NCBI GenBank assembly: GCA_947683625.1
Contig: CANTUR010000538.1
Location: 1,364,001-1,428,000 of the forward strand
Length of the DNA: 64,000 bases
Source of the DNA: Mallotus nudiflorus
Lineage: Eukaryota > Streptophyta > Magnoliopsida > Malpighiales > Euphorbiaceae
Direction of reading: 5' to 3'
Shown here: positions 37,512 through 47,592 of the stretch, one piece after another
Layout of the letters: each line of letters opens with the position of its first letter
Numbering within the stretch: position 1 is the first letter of the stretch
Position numbers and translations under genes: made by a program
Notes under the pieces: model-generated
The model's database searches: none
Told to the model about the DNA's origin: nothing
Seen by the model: only the letters and a program-made list of their open reading frames with translations

Positions 37512-37800
37512 TATCGAAGTACATTGTACTTTTGCTGGAAAGAAGAAAAGGAATTTAATGTTAGTCAAATTAAAATTCTCAATTTCAGGAATATGTCTTG
37601 AAAAAACAAACCTCATTTAATATGATTATGAGAAAAGCTAGTTCTTTATAATATTATATATATTTATTTTCAATGAAGGAATGTAATGAAGTAGTAGAAG
37701 ACTTCCATTTTTGAAAATTTTTTTTATTTTTAATAGTAGCAATAGTAAAAGTTCTATTATTCTTCAAGAGATCTTGAAGCTCTCTATCTTAGTTTCAATA
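37512..37800 (+). repeat. Left LTR of the TRIM-like element
   Basis: 289 bp; aligns with 38807-39114 (TTTTCAATGAAGGAATGTAA and CTTCAAGAGATCTT shared). The terminal TG has decayed to TA. Confidence 0.8.
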
Positions 37801-37801
37801 A

Positions 37802-37812
37802 TGGTATTAGAG
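37802..37812 (+). other. Primer binding site of the TRIM-like element
   Basis: TGGTATTAGAG, one mismatch to the initiator-methionine tRNA complement, starts one base after the left LTR. Confidence 0.7.
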
Positions 37813-38806
37813 ACCTTATCTTACCTGCTGTGAGTGATAGGTTCAACCATGAAGAACAAGAAAAAAAAAAGTTTTTTTTCAGTTCTCAAATCTTAGTATT
37901 TCTGCCATAATATTTTGAAGTTTTCTATAGATTTTCAATTGCTCTATATGGTAAAATGTTTTAACTTTGTTTCTTCACCAAATTGAAATCATTTTACAGC
38001 AAGTTTATCAAAATGTTTTGAGAATTTCAAACTTTCAATTTCAAGATATTTTAGATTTTTATAGCAGTTGCAACAGTTATGCTATTGTTGAAGCTGATTT
38101 CATAGCTCAGTAGCTTAATTTATGAATTGGTATCAAAGCAAAATTTGATCTAGACAAATCAGTCCATTTATAATAGCTTCTGAATTTTCTCAAGAAATTT
38201 TAGTTTTTTAAGATCAAGAATGATTTCAGTTAGTTTTTTTTTTATGAGAACCAAGGCTTTCAAAAGAGTTTGAAATAAATTTCAGACCTACGTGTCTTTA
38301 AACTGTACTCAGAATTTCAGAAAAATTTTGGACCTAAGTACGTCCTTAAACTACTGTAGATTAAAGGACCTGGGCAAGTCTTTAAAATGCCAGAACTTGG
38401 ACCAGCATGTCCTTAAACTACAATAGAAAATTTCAAAGCAAGTTTGGACCTAAGTATGTCCTTAAACTACTAGAAACTTCAAACCTAAGAAGGTCTCTAA
38501 AATGCAAAAATGATTTTAGACTTGATGGAGAGCAGTTTCTCTAAAAAGAAAAAAGATGGAGAAATGTCTTCTCCAAAAAGAAATGAAGCAATGAAGATAG
38601 TTTCTCTAAGAAAACCAAAACAAGAAAATTACAGATTTTTAAAAGATATTGAAGACTAATCATTAAAAAGGAGTTTCAATTCCAAAAGAAGACTCCAGTA
38701 TTTAAAAAACATGAAAAAGAAAATATCATTTTGAAAAAGGCGTAAGAAAAGAATGCTCCAAGATGATAAGCAAGCATATAATTTTAGACAAAGTCCTAAA
38801 GAGGAG

Positions 38807-39114
38807 TGTTAAAGTACATGGTTCTTTTACTAGAAACAAGATAAGGAATGCAGTGTTAGTCAAATTAGAATCCTCAATTTCAAGAATGTGTCCTAAAAAA
38901 GCAAACCAAATCTTTTGTATAGGTGGCTGTTAGGCAACTGTGAGAAAAGTTAGTTCTTTGTAATGCTTTATATATGTATTTTCAATGAAGGAATGTAATG
39001 AAGTAGTGGAAGACGTCCATTTCATAAAAACTTTTTCATTTGTAATAGTAGCAATAGTAGAGGTTCTATTGCGCTTCAAGAGATCTTAAAGCTCTTTATC
39101 TCAATTTTCCACCA
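38807..39114 (+). repeat. Right LTR of the TRIM-like element
   Basis: 308 bp, starting TGTTAAAGTACATGG and ending TTTTCCACCA, followed by the GATCA duplication. It carries a 19-bp insertion (near 38915-38940) relative to the left LTR. Confidence 0.8.
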
Positions 39115-39386
39115 GATCATAAGTTCATATGTAATATGAATTACATTGAATGCAATCTAGGAAAATGTAAATGGGAAGTTTCTATATATACTCACGAAAT
39201 AAATGTGCAATACCTTAAAATCTTGCTTATAGTTAGAATCTTTATAGGAACTTCATCTTCTGGGTGAATTGTCAACAGATTCTTGGCCTAAAAACTTGGA
39301 AATGCTTGTTATAAGCGACCTAACTTTTATTGTTTGGCATTTTTTGGTTTTAAGGTGAATTGGTTCTGTGAAGGTCATTTGTTTTT

Positions 39387-40415
39387 TAGGGACATGGCAA
39401 CTTTACTAAACAGGGACAGATAATCAATCTTAGGGGAATAAGATGCTTTTTGATTTTGTAGAGTCGCCACCCCGATTTTTAGAAAATCGGGTAAAGAAAG
39501 GGACAACATCATATCACTCAACGAGTATTGCCCTTGGTAGAGATTTATAGGTTCAGGGGATCGTATCTAGTTTTTTACTATTTCTTATTACACGATGTTC
39601 GATGTATAGCTATCGCAACGCCCTAGATTCGGTAATGACAGTTTGTATAGCATTCACGTAATTCATCAGATAGTGGAAGATAACAAAGCTGAAGGATATT
39701 ATTAGTACATCACTTTCCTAATAAAATACATATAAAAGGAAAAAAGGAGATTACAAAAAAAGTAAATCTAGAGAATCTACAAGATAAATATGACCATTCA
39801 CATAGCTTGCTTAATCATATGGATAATGGGATAAGCAATGGACACTTGATCATTTGAAAGAGAAGCAAAATGTAGATGATCATGTATGCTTGTAGTGATT
39901 ATTTATGCTACAATGATAATATAGGGGATGCATGTTGTCATCACTTGACCGAAAACATGATGACTCTATTCTGATGAACTTTCATATTATTGGTATTTAT
40001 TATGTGATTTCATGTTTTAGAACTAAAGGATGCAGAATGATGATATAATATGAGCAAAATAAAGCATAGATTGTTCATATAGCATGCAAGATTGTCAGTC
40101 TTATCACACAAGCACAATAGTATTCCTAAATACTAACGACGATAAAATAAAATGCATTATGATAAAATAAAAATGCTAAAATTATTATGTAGTTCTTAGA
40201 CTCAACTAAGCTTGTGCAGTTTTGAAGCTTTAGCTTCGAGGGATTATCAAGTTTTCCTCATTGAGAGGTTCAAAATGACAATAGAATGATGCTAGTTTGT
40301 ATACCTTTGAAGCATGCTTTGACAAAGATGAGGCTTCGTTTAATGGAAAAGAGGACTTATCTCCTAAGAAAAAGACAATGGGAGAGCAAAAACTATCTGG
40401 AAAGGGGTTTCTAGC
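39387..40415 (-). repeat. 3' LTR of element B', inner-end part
   Basis: Reverse complement of the right-hand half of the B LTRs (from AGGGACATGGCAACTTTA at 39387 to the SPFPL-like TTTCTAGC end at 40415). The insertion point CTAGC (40411-40415) is repeated as CCAGC at 50631-50635, the target duplication of solo LTR copy 3. Confidence 0.8.
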
Positions 40416-40714
40416 TGTAATATCCTGAATTTTTAAATAATTTTAAACTGCATCGAGATATGCAGTGTTAATAATTTTTATATATATTTATGATTATTTA
40501 ATGCGTTTATTATTTATTAAAGTAATTTCTTAATTATTTTTAATTATTTTTAAGTTCTTTACGTAAAATTTTCTCGAGAATTTTATTTTCGAAGAAATTA
40601 AAACATAAATAATTAAATATTAATTATTTTAAGTGGTTATAAGTACGGCTTTGGCTAGTCCATGATATAATCTGTATAGCTATGGAATATAATTTTAATG
40701 GAGCTCTGGAAAAT

Positions 40715-40726
40715 TGGTATCAGAGC
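40715..40726 (+). other. Primer binding site of the pararetrovirus
   Basis: TGGTATCAGAGC, the exact initiator-methionine tRNA complement used by Caulimoviridae. It lies 55 bases before the first ATG of the frame and marks position 1 of such genomes by convention. Confidence 0.9.
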
Positions 40727-40769
40727 CTTGTTTTTACATAAGGTGGAATTGTTATAATTCATATGAAGA

Positions 40770-42362
40770 TTGAAAGAGAAGAAATCCTTAAACATGACAG
40801 AACCAGAAAGCTCTTCTGTTCCCTCTTCTACTCCCTCTGTAATATGCGATTATAAGTATGTGCCAACTAAGTCTGTTGCTGTTACCCTATCACCCCCCAT
40901 CAACCAAACCACCCAGAAAAAAACTGACTACTTGTATGAATTTACTTACCTTCCTGAAGATCAAAAGATTGAAGAATCAAAATTCCCCCTGTTAAACCCT
41001 TATGATGCCTTTTCAAAATCCAAAATAAACTGGAAACAATCTTTTAAAGCTCTTGTGAACCGGCCCACTTCCTCTATAAAAGAATATGTTCAAGCCTCCA
41101 GCTTTGATCAACACCATATACCAGCCTCTCAGACAGAACAATTTGTGACCTTAGAAATTCCTCCAGAATTTCTAAGAACTTGGCTAAACCAGGGATACAC
41201 TCATATCCACTTTGGAGCTATAAGGTTAGGACTCTCCTACCATGGCAGGGCAGGGCAACCTGTTTTCTCTAGGATCGCTCTTTTGGATTCTAGATATAAA
41301 CAGTATCAACATGCTGTAATTGGGACCGTAGAAACATCTTTAAATGCTGGCTCAGTATTCTTTACATTTTTCCCAAATTATAATCTGGCCCTTTCTGATC
41401 CCCATGCCTTAACAGCTTTAAAAGTCCAACTCCAAATCCTTGGTGCTAAACAAATTTCCACAGCCAAAGTAGCCACCCTTCACTACCAAATTATCTACCG
41501 TCTCCAAAACCATACTATCAACTTGTCACTACCATGTGTCCAAAATGATGCTTTGTTCATAAAAGCAGACTCTCATAATACTCCCACGTGCATTCACACA
41601 CCCAAACAACTTTCTAGGAATGATTTGTTAAAATTATTCCCAAAAAAGTGGATCACCAATTATGAGAAGTTACATGAGACAGTGGAGCCAATTCAAGGTA
41701 CAGACCCTGTGCATATCAAAAGATCTGATGGATCAGTTGATACGATCTTTAGGAGAAAACAAGAGACTCCTACAGTTTTTAATACACAGTTCATGATCAA
41801 TCCTTGGGATCCAGAAGATAACATCCCTGTAGCCTCTTTTGATAATTCTGGAAGACCAGTCTATGCTTTTAAGCGTAATGGTCACTGTTATTTTGATTAT
41901 TGTGATTGTGATGATTGTTATGCTGCATCCTACTCTGATGATGATGAGAAGAAAAAGAAAAAGAAGAAGTCTCCAGAAAAAAATAGTGAAAAGGAATTCA
42001 GAAAAAGATATGAAGATGGAGATTCGAGCATCTGCACTCTGGGACAACCTTCAGGAAAATATGATTATCTTGTATCATATTCTCCTCCTGCTTGGTACAA
42101 ACCACCAGCTACTCAAAATATTCCTCCTGAACCTTGCAAACCTCGAATACCTCCTTCCCAGCCAAAACCTAAGACAACTCCTCTCCCATGTTACAAAAAA
42201 GCTTTGAAATGGATAAGAAAAGAAAACTCAGCTGAGATTCAAAAGCCAAAGTCTTTACCCCAAATTTGTATGTTCCAACCCACAGATTTTCCTCCTTTAG
42301 CCAAAGAAACAAAAAAACCAAATTACCATGCAACCTTTTATCCTGGAATCAAATATTGTTGA
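40770..42362 (+). pseudogene. Pararetrovirus movement protein region, ended by a stop
   Basis: 530 codons. A second ATG at 40794 may be the real start. Residues from about 100 to 300 match the caulimovirus movement-protein fold: IPPEFLRTW, HIHFGAIRLGLSYHGRAGQP, SRIALLDSRY and VHLN-like TLHYQIIYRL. Such proteins line tubules through plasmodesmata. The C-terminal half is Pro/Lys-rich, with an acidic-to-basic stretch near residues 390-410 (DDDEKKKKKKK). The stop at 42360-42362 interrupts a frame that stays open for 176 codons. Confidence 0.8.
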
Positions 42363-42890
42363 TGCAGATCTAGACAAACAACTCCGGCTGAAGCAGTAGT
42401 CAACTGGCAGACACAAAATGCTTGTGCTCAAAATCAAAAATTGAAGCTTATTGAAGAAAAGATTGATGGAGTTGCTGAACATATGAATTTGGCAGAAAAA
42501 AAGTTCCAGGCCTTTGAAAAACGAATGACAGCCGTTCATACGGAATTACAAAGGCAGATAGAGATGAAGCACCAAGAACTTATGCGAATTATCAGCAACA
42601 AAGGCACATTGAATAGCATTTCAATGAAAGAAACAGAAATTTTAAACTTGAAAGCCCAGGTTGACCAACTTGAAAAGGATCTTAAAAGAAAGAAAGAAGA
42701 GTTGTCCTCACAAACCTCTTCAAAATCCTTCTCTCCAGATCCTTTGGGTCTTTTGTACAGCCCTTATTCAATTCCCAGTTCACCATACACAGCTTCTTCC
42801 ACCCAATCTTTATTTCCTGCACCAACAGCCCCCTTGAATATTCCTCCAAATTTTCAAGGATTCAAATCCTCATCAAAAATCCCCTCTTAA
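42363..42890 (+). pseudogene. Pararetrovirus coiled-coil segment
   Basis: Same frame as the movement protein. From 42441 it is strongly helical with heptad Leu/Ile/Met (EEKIDGVAEHMNLAEKKF, then ETEILNLKAQVDQLEKDL) and ends in a Ser/Pro-rich linker. It resembles virion-associated or capsid-proximal coiled coils of other Caulimoviridae in character and place; homology is not shown. Closed by the stop at 42888-42890. Confidence 0.6.
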
Positions 42891-44150
42891 ACACAGTCCT
42901 TTGATGAAATAATAGCAAAGAAAGGAAAAACAGTCCATTTCTCTCAAACTGAGAAACCTAAAACAACACCTTCTGAATCATTACCAAAAAATACCTCACC
43001 AACCTCATCACCAAAAGAGCCAGAACACCCTCTAATGATGGTGAACCCTATCTCTTCCTTTTTGGAAAAATGTGCTGAAAATGTCATGCCCAGCTTTTCA
43101 ATTGAACCTGATTCAAAAGAAAGTCTATCTTCTGAATCTTCAGAAAGTGACTATGATTCGGATTATGAAATACCTTACCAATTGATGGCTGATGATGCTA
43201 CATCTTCTAGAGGACCTCAAGTTGAAGAAGTTGATGAGCCAGAAGAAGAATATGAACAGCCCAGGACACCGCAGCCAAATCCGCAGACAAATTTCAAAAA
43301 AAATACCGGAAATTACTTCACCCTGGATGATGTTCCTCCTTCACAATACAGGAATAGATTTCTGGAATTTAGAGCATGGATAGCTGGACAAATGCTTATT
43401 CCTGGAGCAGAAATCAGGGTTGTTATTGAAACATTTCTTGCAAAAATGGTGGGAAAGCTAGCAAACTGGTATGCTTCTCTCAATGCTTATGCTAGAACTT
43501 AGTTGATGGATGCCACATCACCGGAAGATTTCCTAGGACTCTTGCATTATGAGTTCTTAGGAAAATGGGATGATGATCTTGAAGTTGCACGAAAGGAGTA
43601 TTACCAGATGAAATGTTGTTCACTACAAAGGAAAGATCTAGAAAGACATTTCCAAAATATGTCTACTAGATTTTACCTGTTAGGAGGCACTGCTAATCCT
43701 GATTTAAAACAAGCTTTTTTGGCTTCTATTCCTGAGATTCTTGCCTCTCGAATGTTTTCAATCCTTCAACAATAAAATTACAAAGTTGGAGATGTGCCAA
43801 TGGGACATTTGTATCAGATCATGATTCAGGCTCATACACAGTTATGTGATCAAAGGAAGATGATTAAACTGTATCTGGGCAGTAAGAAGAATCCTTTGGG
43901 AAAACTTTCATGTGATAGGCCTGATTTGCAGATCAAATGCAAAGATATTGATGTTTGTGTCTGTCCATCAAAGAAGAAGAAGCATTTTTTCAAACTAAAG
44001 AAGAAAGGGAAAAGATCCAAGTTTAAGAAGTGGAAGTATTACAAGAAGAAAAAGTTCTGTGGCAAAGAAAAAACTGACAGATGCTACATCTGTGGAAAAA
44101 AGGGTCATTTTGCAAAAAGCTGCCCTTCAAAAACAAAGAAGACTGAGCAA
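42891..44150 (+). pseudogene. Pararetrovirus capsid protein region with zinc knuckle
   Basis: An acidic N-terminal part (43080-43260) rich in Ser, Glu and Asp is followed by the capsid core: FLEFRAWIAGQML, ANWYASLNAY, then DFLGLLHYEFLGKWDDD and LERHFQNMSTRFYLLGG. A Lys-rich tract then leads to the CCHC knuckle CYICGKKGHFAKSC at about 44080-44121. This acidic-core-basic-CCHC layout is that of caulimovirid coat proteins. Two in-frame stops (43500-43502 and 43773-43775) break it. Confidence 0.8.
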
Positions 44151-45896
44151 ATGATTCAACAAATTCAGCAGATCACTAAAGTAGATTTGAATGATGCTGA
44201 TCTTGAGTCTCTCTTTTCAGAAGAAGAAGAAGCTTCACCAGAATGTGTTTTTGCTATAGGCCAAGAGACAGACTCAGAAATTTCCAGCTCTGAAACAGAG
44301 TCCTGGAATGACCAGTTCTTAATTGGTGGTGATAACAGAGACATGATAGCCCTAACTCATGAAAAACACCCAATACCTTTGTTCCTTATCCAAATTTACC
44401 CAACCAGTTATTCCAAACCCGTAAAACTTGTGGCCTTGATCGACACTGGAGCCAAAACTACCATTCTCAACCCAAAAGCCTTACCTAAAGAATGTTGGAA
44501 ACATCATTCTGAGTATTTCTCTACAGCTAATGGAGAATTACTTGAAACTAGCCTTAAAACCAGACACCCAATAAAGATCCAATTCTTTCCAAATTGTTAC
44601 ACCTGGACCCATGTTCTTGGATCCTCTTTACCTGGAAAAGATATTGTCATTGGCTTTGATGTCTATTGGAAGATGAAAGACTTGAGAATTCTTCCAAATG
44701 GACTCAAGTTCAAGAAATACTTTCAACCATTCACCAATATTTCATCTATCCTTTTTGTTGACCAAACCATTTCTCAACCAAACCTTCAAACTATTCATGA
44801 GTTATTATTGAAAGAATGCAGTGCTCAGTCTTATACAGAGTTTCTTCAAAAATGCTCATCACCATTGTGGAAAAATGAGGAGTTCTTCATCTCCTTACCT
44901 TTCAAACAAAATGAAGACATCAACCCAACAAAGGCAACTCATCCAGGAATGACTCCCTCTGATCTTAAATTGGCAATTGAAGAATGCAACCAATTGGAAG
45001 ACCAAGGCCTGGTTACTCCCACAAAATCAGAATGGGCATGCCAAGCTTTTTATGTAAACAAAAGATCAGAACAAGTTCGTGGGAAGAAAAGATTGGTGAT
45101 CGACTATCAGCCTTTGAATTTCTTCCTCAGGGATGATAAATTCCCTTTGCCAAAAATTTCCTCATTATTTGCATTTTTGGCGGGAGCTAAAATCTTTTCA
45201 AAATTTGACTTGAAGGCTGGATTTTGGCAACTTGGAATTAAAGAAGAAGACAGATACAAAACGGGCTTTTGTATTCCAAATAGACACTATCAATGGAATG
45301 TGCTGCCTTTTGGACTCAAAGTAGCCCCATCACTATTCCAACGGGCTATGACCAAAATCTTTGAGCCCATCCTCTCCAGCGCCCTTGTTTATATTGATGA
45401 TATTCTTTTATTTTCTGCAGATATAAAAGCCCATGAGAAACTGCTCCAACAGTTTGCTACTCTTGTACGACATTATGGTGTCATGCTTTCACCCATCAAA
45501 ATGTTCATTGGCCAAACAGAGATAGATTTTCTTGGAATGAAATTCAAAGAAGGGAAGTATCTTCCAGGTCCTCATGTTGCAACAGAACTGGATAGATTTC
45601 CAAAAGAGAATCTTTCTGTCAAACAAATCAGACAAGTTCTTGGCATTATCAATTATCTCAGGGATTTTATTCCTCACTTGATAAAGAAGACAGCCCCTCT
45701 CAGAGCTCTTCTAAGAAAGAATCCTCCACCATGGTCCTCAGAACAAACAAAAGCTTTTGAACAACTCAGAACTTGCACAAAGAATCTTCCTGATCTCCAG
45801 ATTCCCTCCACAGGAAAAAGAATTCTTCAAACAGATGCAAGTGATCAATTTTGGGGAGCTATTCTTTTAGAGGAGGATGACAATAAGAAAAAATGA
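44151..45896 (+). pseudogene. Pararetrovirus protease, reverse transcriptase and RNase H start
   Basis: Part of the 700-codon open piece 43794-45896. Aspartic protease: VALIDTGAKTTILN near 44432-44472. RT: KRLVIDYQPLNFFLRDDKFP (about 45093), SKFDLKAGFWQLGI (about 45198), VLPFGLKVAPSLFQRAM (about 45300) and the catalytic LVYIDDILLFSA (about 45385-45420). RNase H starts with LQTDASDQFWGAIL (about 45828). Key residues are present. The stop at 45894-45896 falls inside RNase H. Confidence 0.85.
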
Positions 45897-47273
45897 ATTT
45901 GTGCTCATGCCAATGGAAAATTCACAGATGCAGAATGCCATTATCACTCAACCTTTAAAGAGGTTTTGGCAGTTAAATATGGCATAAAAAAGTTCGAATT
46001 CCATCTAATTGGTCATCATTTCAAAGTTGTGATGGACTGCTCATCATTTCCAAAAATGCTTGAATTCAAAGGAAAGACTCTGCCCCATCCTCAACTCCTC
46101 AGAATGAAGGAATGGTTCAGTAAGTATGACTTTGAAGTAAAACACATCAAAGGGGAGGATAACCTATTACCAGATCTTTTAAGCAGACCACCTTTCTCTT
46201 GTGAAAAACCCTTTCAGCTAAAAGTTCTTCCCATGATATACATGTATCAAACTATTAATGCCAACTTTCTTGAAAAAGGTATTCCTCCATCCTTACCATC
46301 ACACATTTCCATGACCATCCTTAATCAAAAGGCAAGAGCTCAAATTTTTGAACTTAAATCCGGATTAATCAGAAAATATGGGACAGATTTCTTTCACAAA
46401 TTAGGATTTCATCCTATCTATCCTTTCACCTGTATTTTCAGCTTCCTAAACCAAAGTCCTGAAAAACAATTTTATTGGCCTCCTGAATTGTTAATCCTGT
46501 TTTGGTATCTTTGTCATCTATATTGGATCTCATTTGATCTTCAACCATTAAAGCTTGTAAGGTATATTAGCCTGCTTGAGAAGAACGAAGGTCTGAATCC
46601 ACATTTGTCAACATTTCTCAAATGGTTCCAGAATTTGTCAAGATGGAAATCCTATTTGACAAATGAAGCTTATACTCAACATGTGGCACCTCCTCTTGAA
46701 TGCCATACTATCATCACCTTCAAAAGAACTTTCTTCAAGGCTAAAGGTGTTTTCACTGATGTACCATGTTTCAATATCTATGGGACTTATAGACACTCAA
46801 TGATGCACTATATCACCATAGATACCACAGATCCTTCACCATGGAGAGAATTTCAAAGACACATGTTTGAGAAAAATGGTATTATTCCAAAGGAGATATG
46901 GCCAAAGATATCTGATGATGCCCCATGGGAAATATTTCCTCCTGATTATGGGAAACAGCTGTTAACAGACAAGAAATATTGGGAAAAGACACAAAGGACT
47001 ACATCAATCCCATCTCACATGCAAATTGATGATCCTTATCAAGCCAGCTCATCCGATCCTTATCAAGACAGCCCATCTGATCCTTATCAAGCCAGCTCAT
47101 CTGCAGAACAGATATGGTTAAATTCTTTCAAATCAAATAATTCAGAAGACCCACGTATGCCAATAGCAGGACACTCACAGGATCCTGATGAAGACTTTTA
47201 CCATAATGAAGACAGTGTTGAAGATAAGAACTTATCTCCAAGTCACGAGCCTATTAGTCATAAGTGGTTGTAA
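45897..47273 (+). pseudogene. Pararetrovirus RNase H remainder and C-terminal extension
   Basis: The frame continues after the stop: the helix with the catalytic Glu (STFKEVLAVKYGIKKFEFHL) and the final Asp in KGEDNLLPDLLSRPP complete RNase H by about 46190. A further 360 residues follow, with no recognised domain; a similarly placed extension exists in petuvirus-type polyproteins, by my recollection. Near 47029-47100 an 8-residue unit (DPYQASSS) is repeated three times. The natural stop is at 47271-47273. Confidence 0.75.
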
Positions 47274-47592
47274 TTTAAAGTTGTTACTTTTATCAGTAGA
47301 TAACTTTGTTTGTTTGTTTGTTTGTTTATTTGTTTGTTTGTAGGCCTTCTTTTATCTCAGCTCCTTCTCCTTCTAAAAAAATCTTTCTTCTTCTCTAGCA
47401 GTTAGATTATGAATTACAATTATTCCACCTATCTAAATTAAGGAGTATGCTCTGTACTTGCCCCTATGAAGGATCTGGTACATCAGAAACTTAATTAAGA
47501 AATTGATCCAGTAACCAACTCTATTAAGATTATAATTTATAGTTATATAGATTATAAAAAGGGGACAGGCTGTCTGGCCGGAAATTGGTTGT
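47274..47592 (+). promoter_or_regulatory. Pararetrovirus noncoding region with TATA-like sequence
   Basis: About 320 bp. A TTTG microsatellite (47305-47341) follows the stop. GTTATATAGATTATAAAAAG at 47542-47561 is TATA-like and could be the pregenomic RNA promoter, since in a circular genome this region joins the leader that carries the PBS. It ends abruptly at the LTR near 47592. Confidence 0.5.

Larger units (their letters stand above)
37512..39114 (+). mobile_element. TRIM-like non-autonomous LTR element (1.6 kb) in the pseudogene intron
   Basis: Two LTRs (37512-37800 and 38807-39114) flank 1.0 kb with no coding region. A PBS follows the left LTR and the polypurine tract AAAGAGGAG (38798-38806) precedes the right one. 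A perfect 5-bp duplication GATCA flanks it at 37507-37511 and 39115-39119. It lies between exons E1 and E2 of the CBS-DUF21 pseudogene. The internal region has diverged repeats of GGACCTAAGTATGTCCTTAAAC (38280-38490). The LTRs differ at many positions, so it is old. Confidence 0.85.
36264..39287 (-). pseudogene. CBS-DUF21 (CNNM-like) host gene, four exons, broken
   Basis: Four exon pieces on the minus strand follow the order of the plant CBS-DUF21 membrane proteins. E1, 39287-39214: KNLLTIHPEDEVPIKIL, after a TTTTTAG acceptor and before a GTATTG donor. E2, about 37487-37380: LPLYDILNEFQKGHSHMAIV. E3, about 37215-36958: KVDINGEK, then SRSKKWTKD, DSDIL and VGIIIMEDVIKELLQ, ending at a CAG/GTAATT donor. 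E4, 36308-36264: EEIYNEIDHHLEDS and TGA. The LLQ/EEI junction is in phase, as in the family. E3 has several stops and E2 a shifted start, so it is a pseudogene. The N-terminal DUF21 exons are missing; they may lie beyond B', outside the window. The family is thought to move or sense divalent cations at membranes. Confidence 0.8.
40638..47592 (+). mobile_element. Endogenous pararetrovirus, petuvirus-like (Caulimoviridae)
   Basis: Nearly a full genome length (6955 bp): tRNA-Met PBS, one long reading frame of about 2,170 codons, and a noncoding tail with TATA-like sequence. Domain order is movement protein, coiled coil, capsid with CCHC knuckle, protease, RT, RNase H, C-terminal extension. A single polyprotein with no separate transactivator ORF is the petuvirus plan. 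All open pieces lie in the same frame, interrupted only by stops ending at 42362, 42890, 43502, 43775 and 45896. It is a germline copy, not free virus, and is broken as it stands. No LTRs or target duplication are seen, as expected for insertion by DNA repair. Genus placement needs a phylogeny. Confidence 0.85.

Noticed and set aside
41733..42207. Open frames overlapping the viral movement protein (minus 42047-41733, plus 41839-42207)
   Set aside because: Shadows in other frames of the Lys/Asp-rich tail of the movement protein; no motif.
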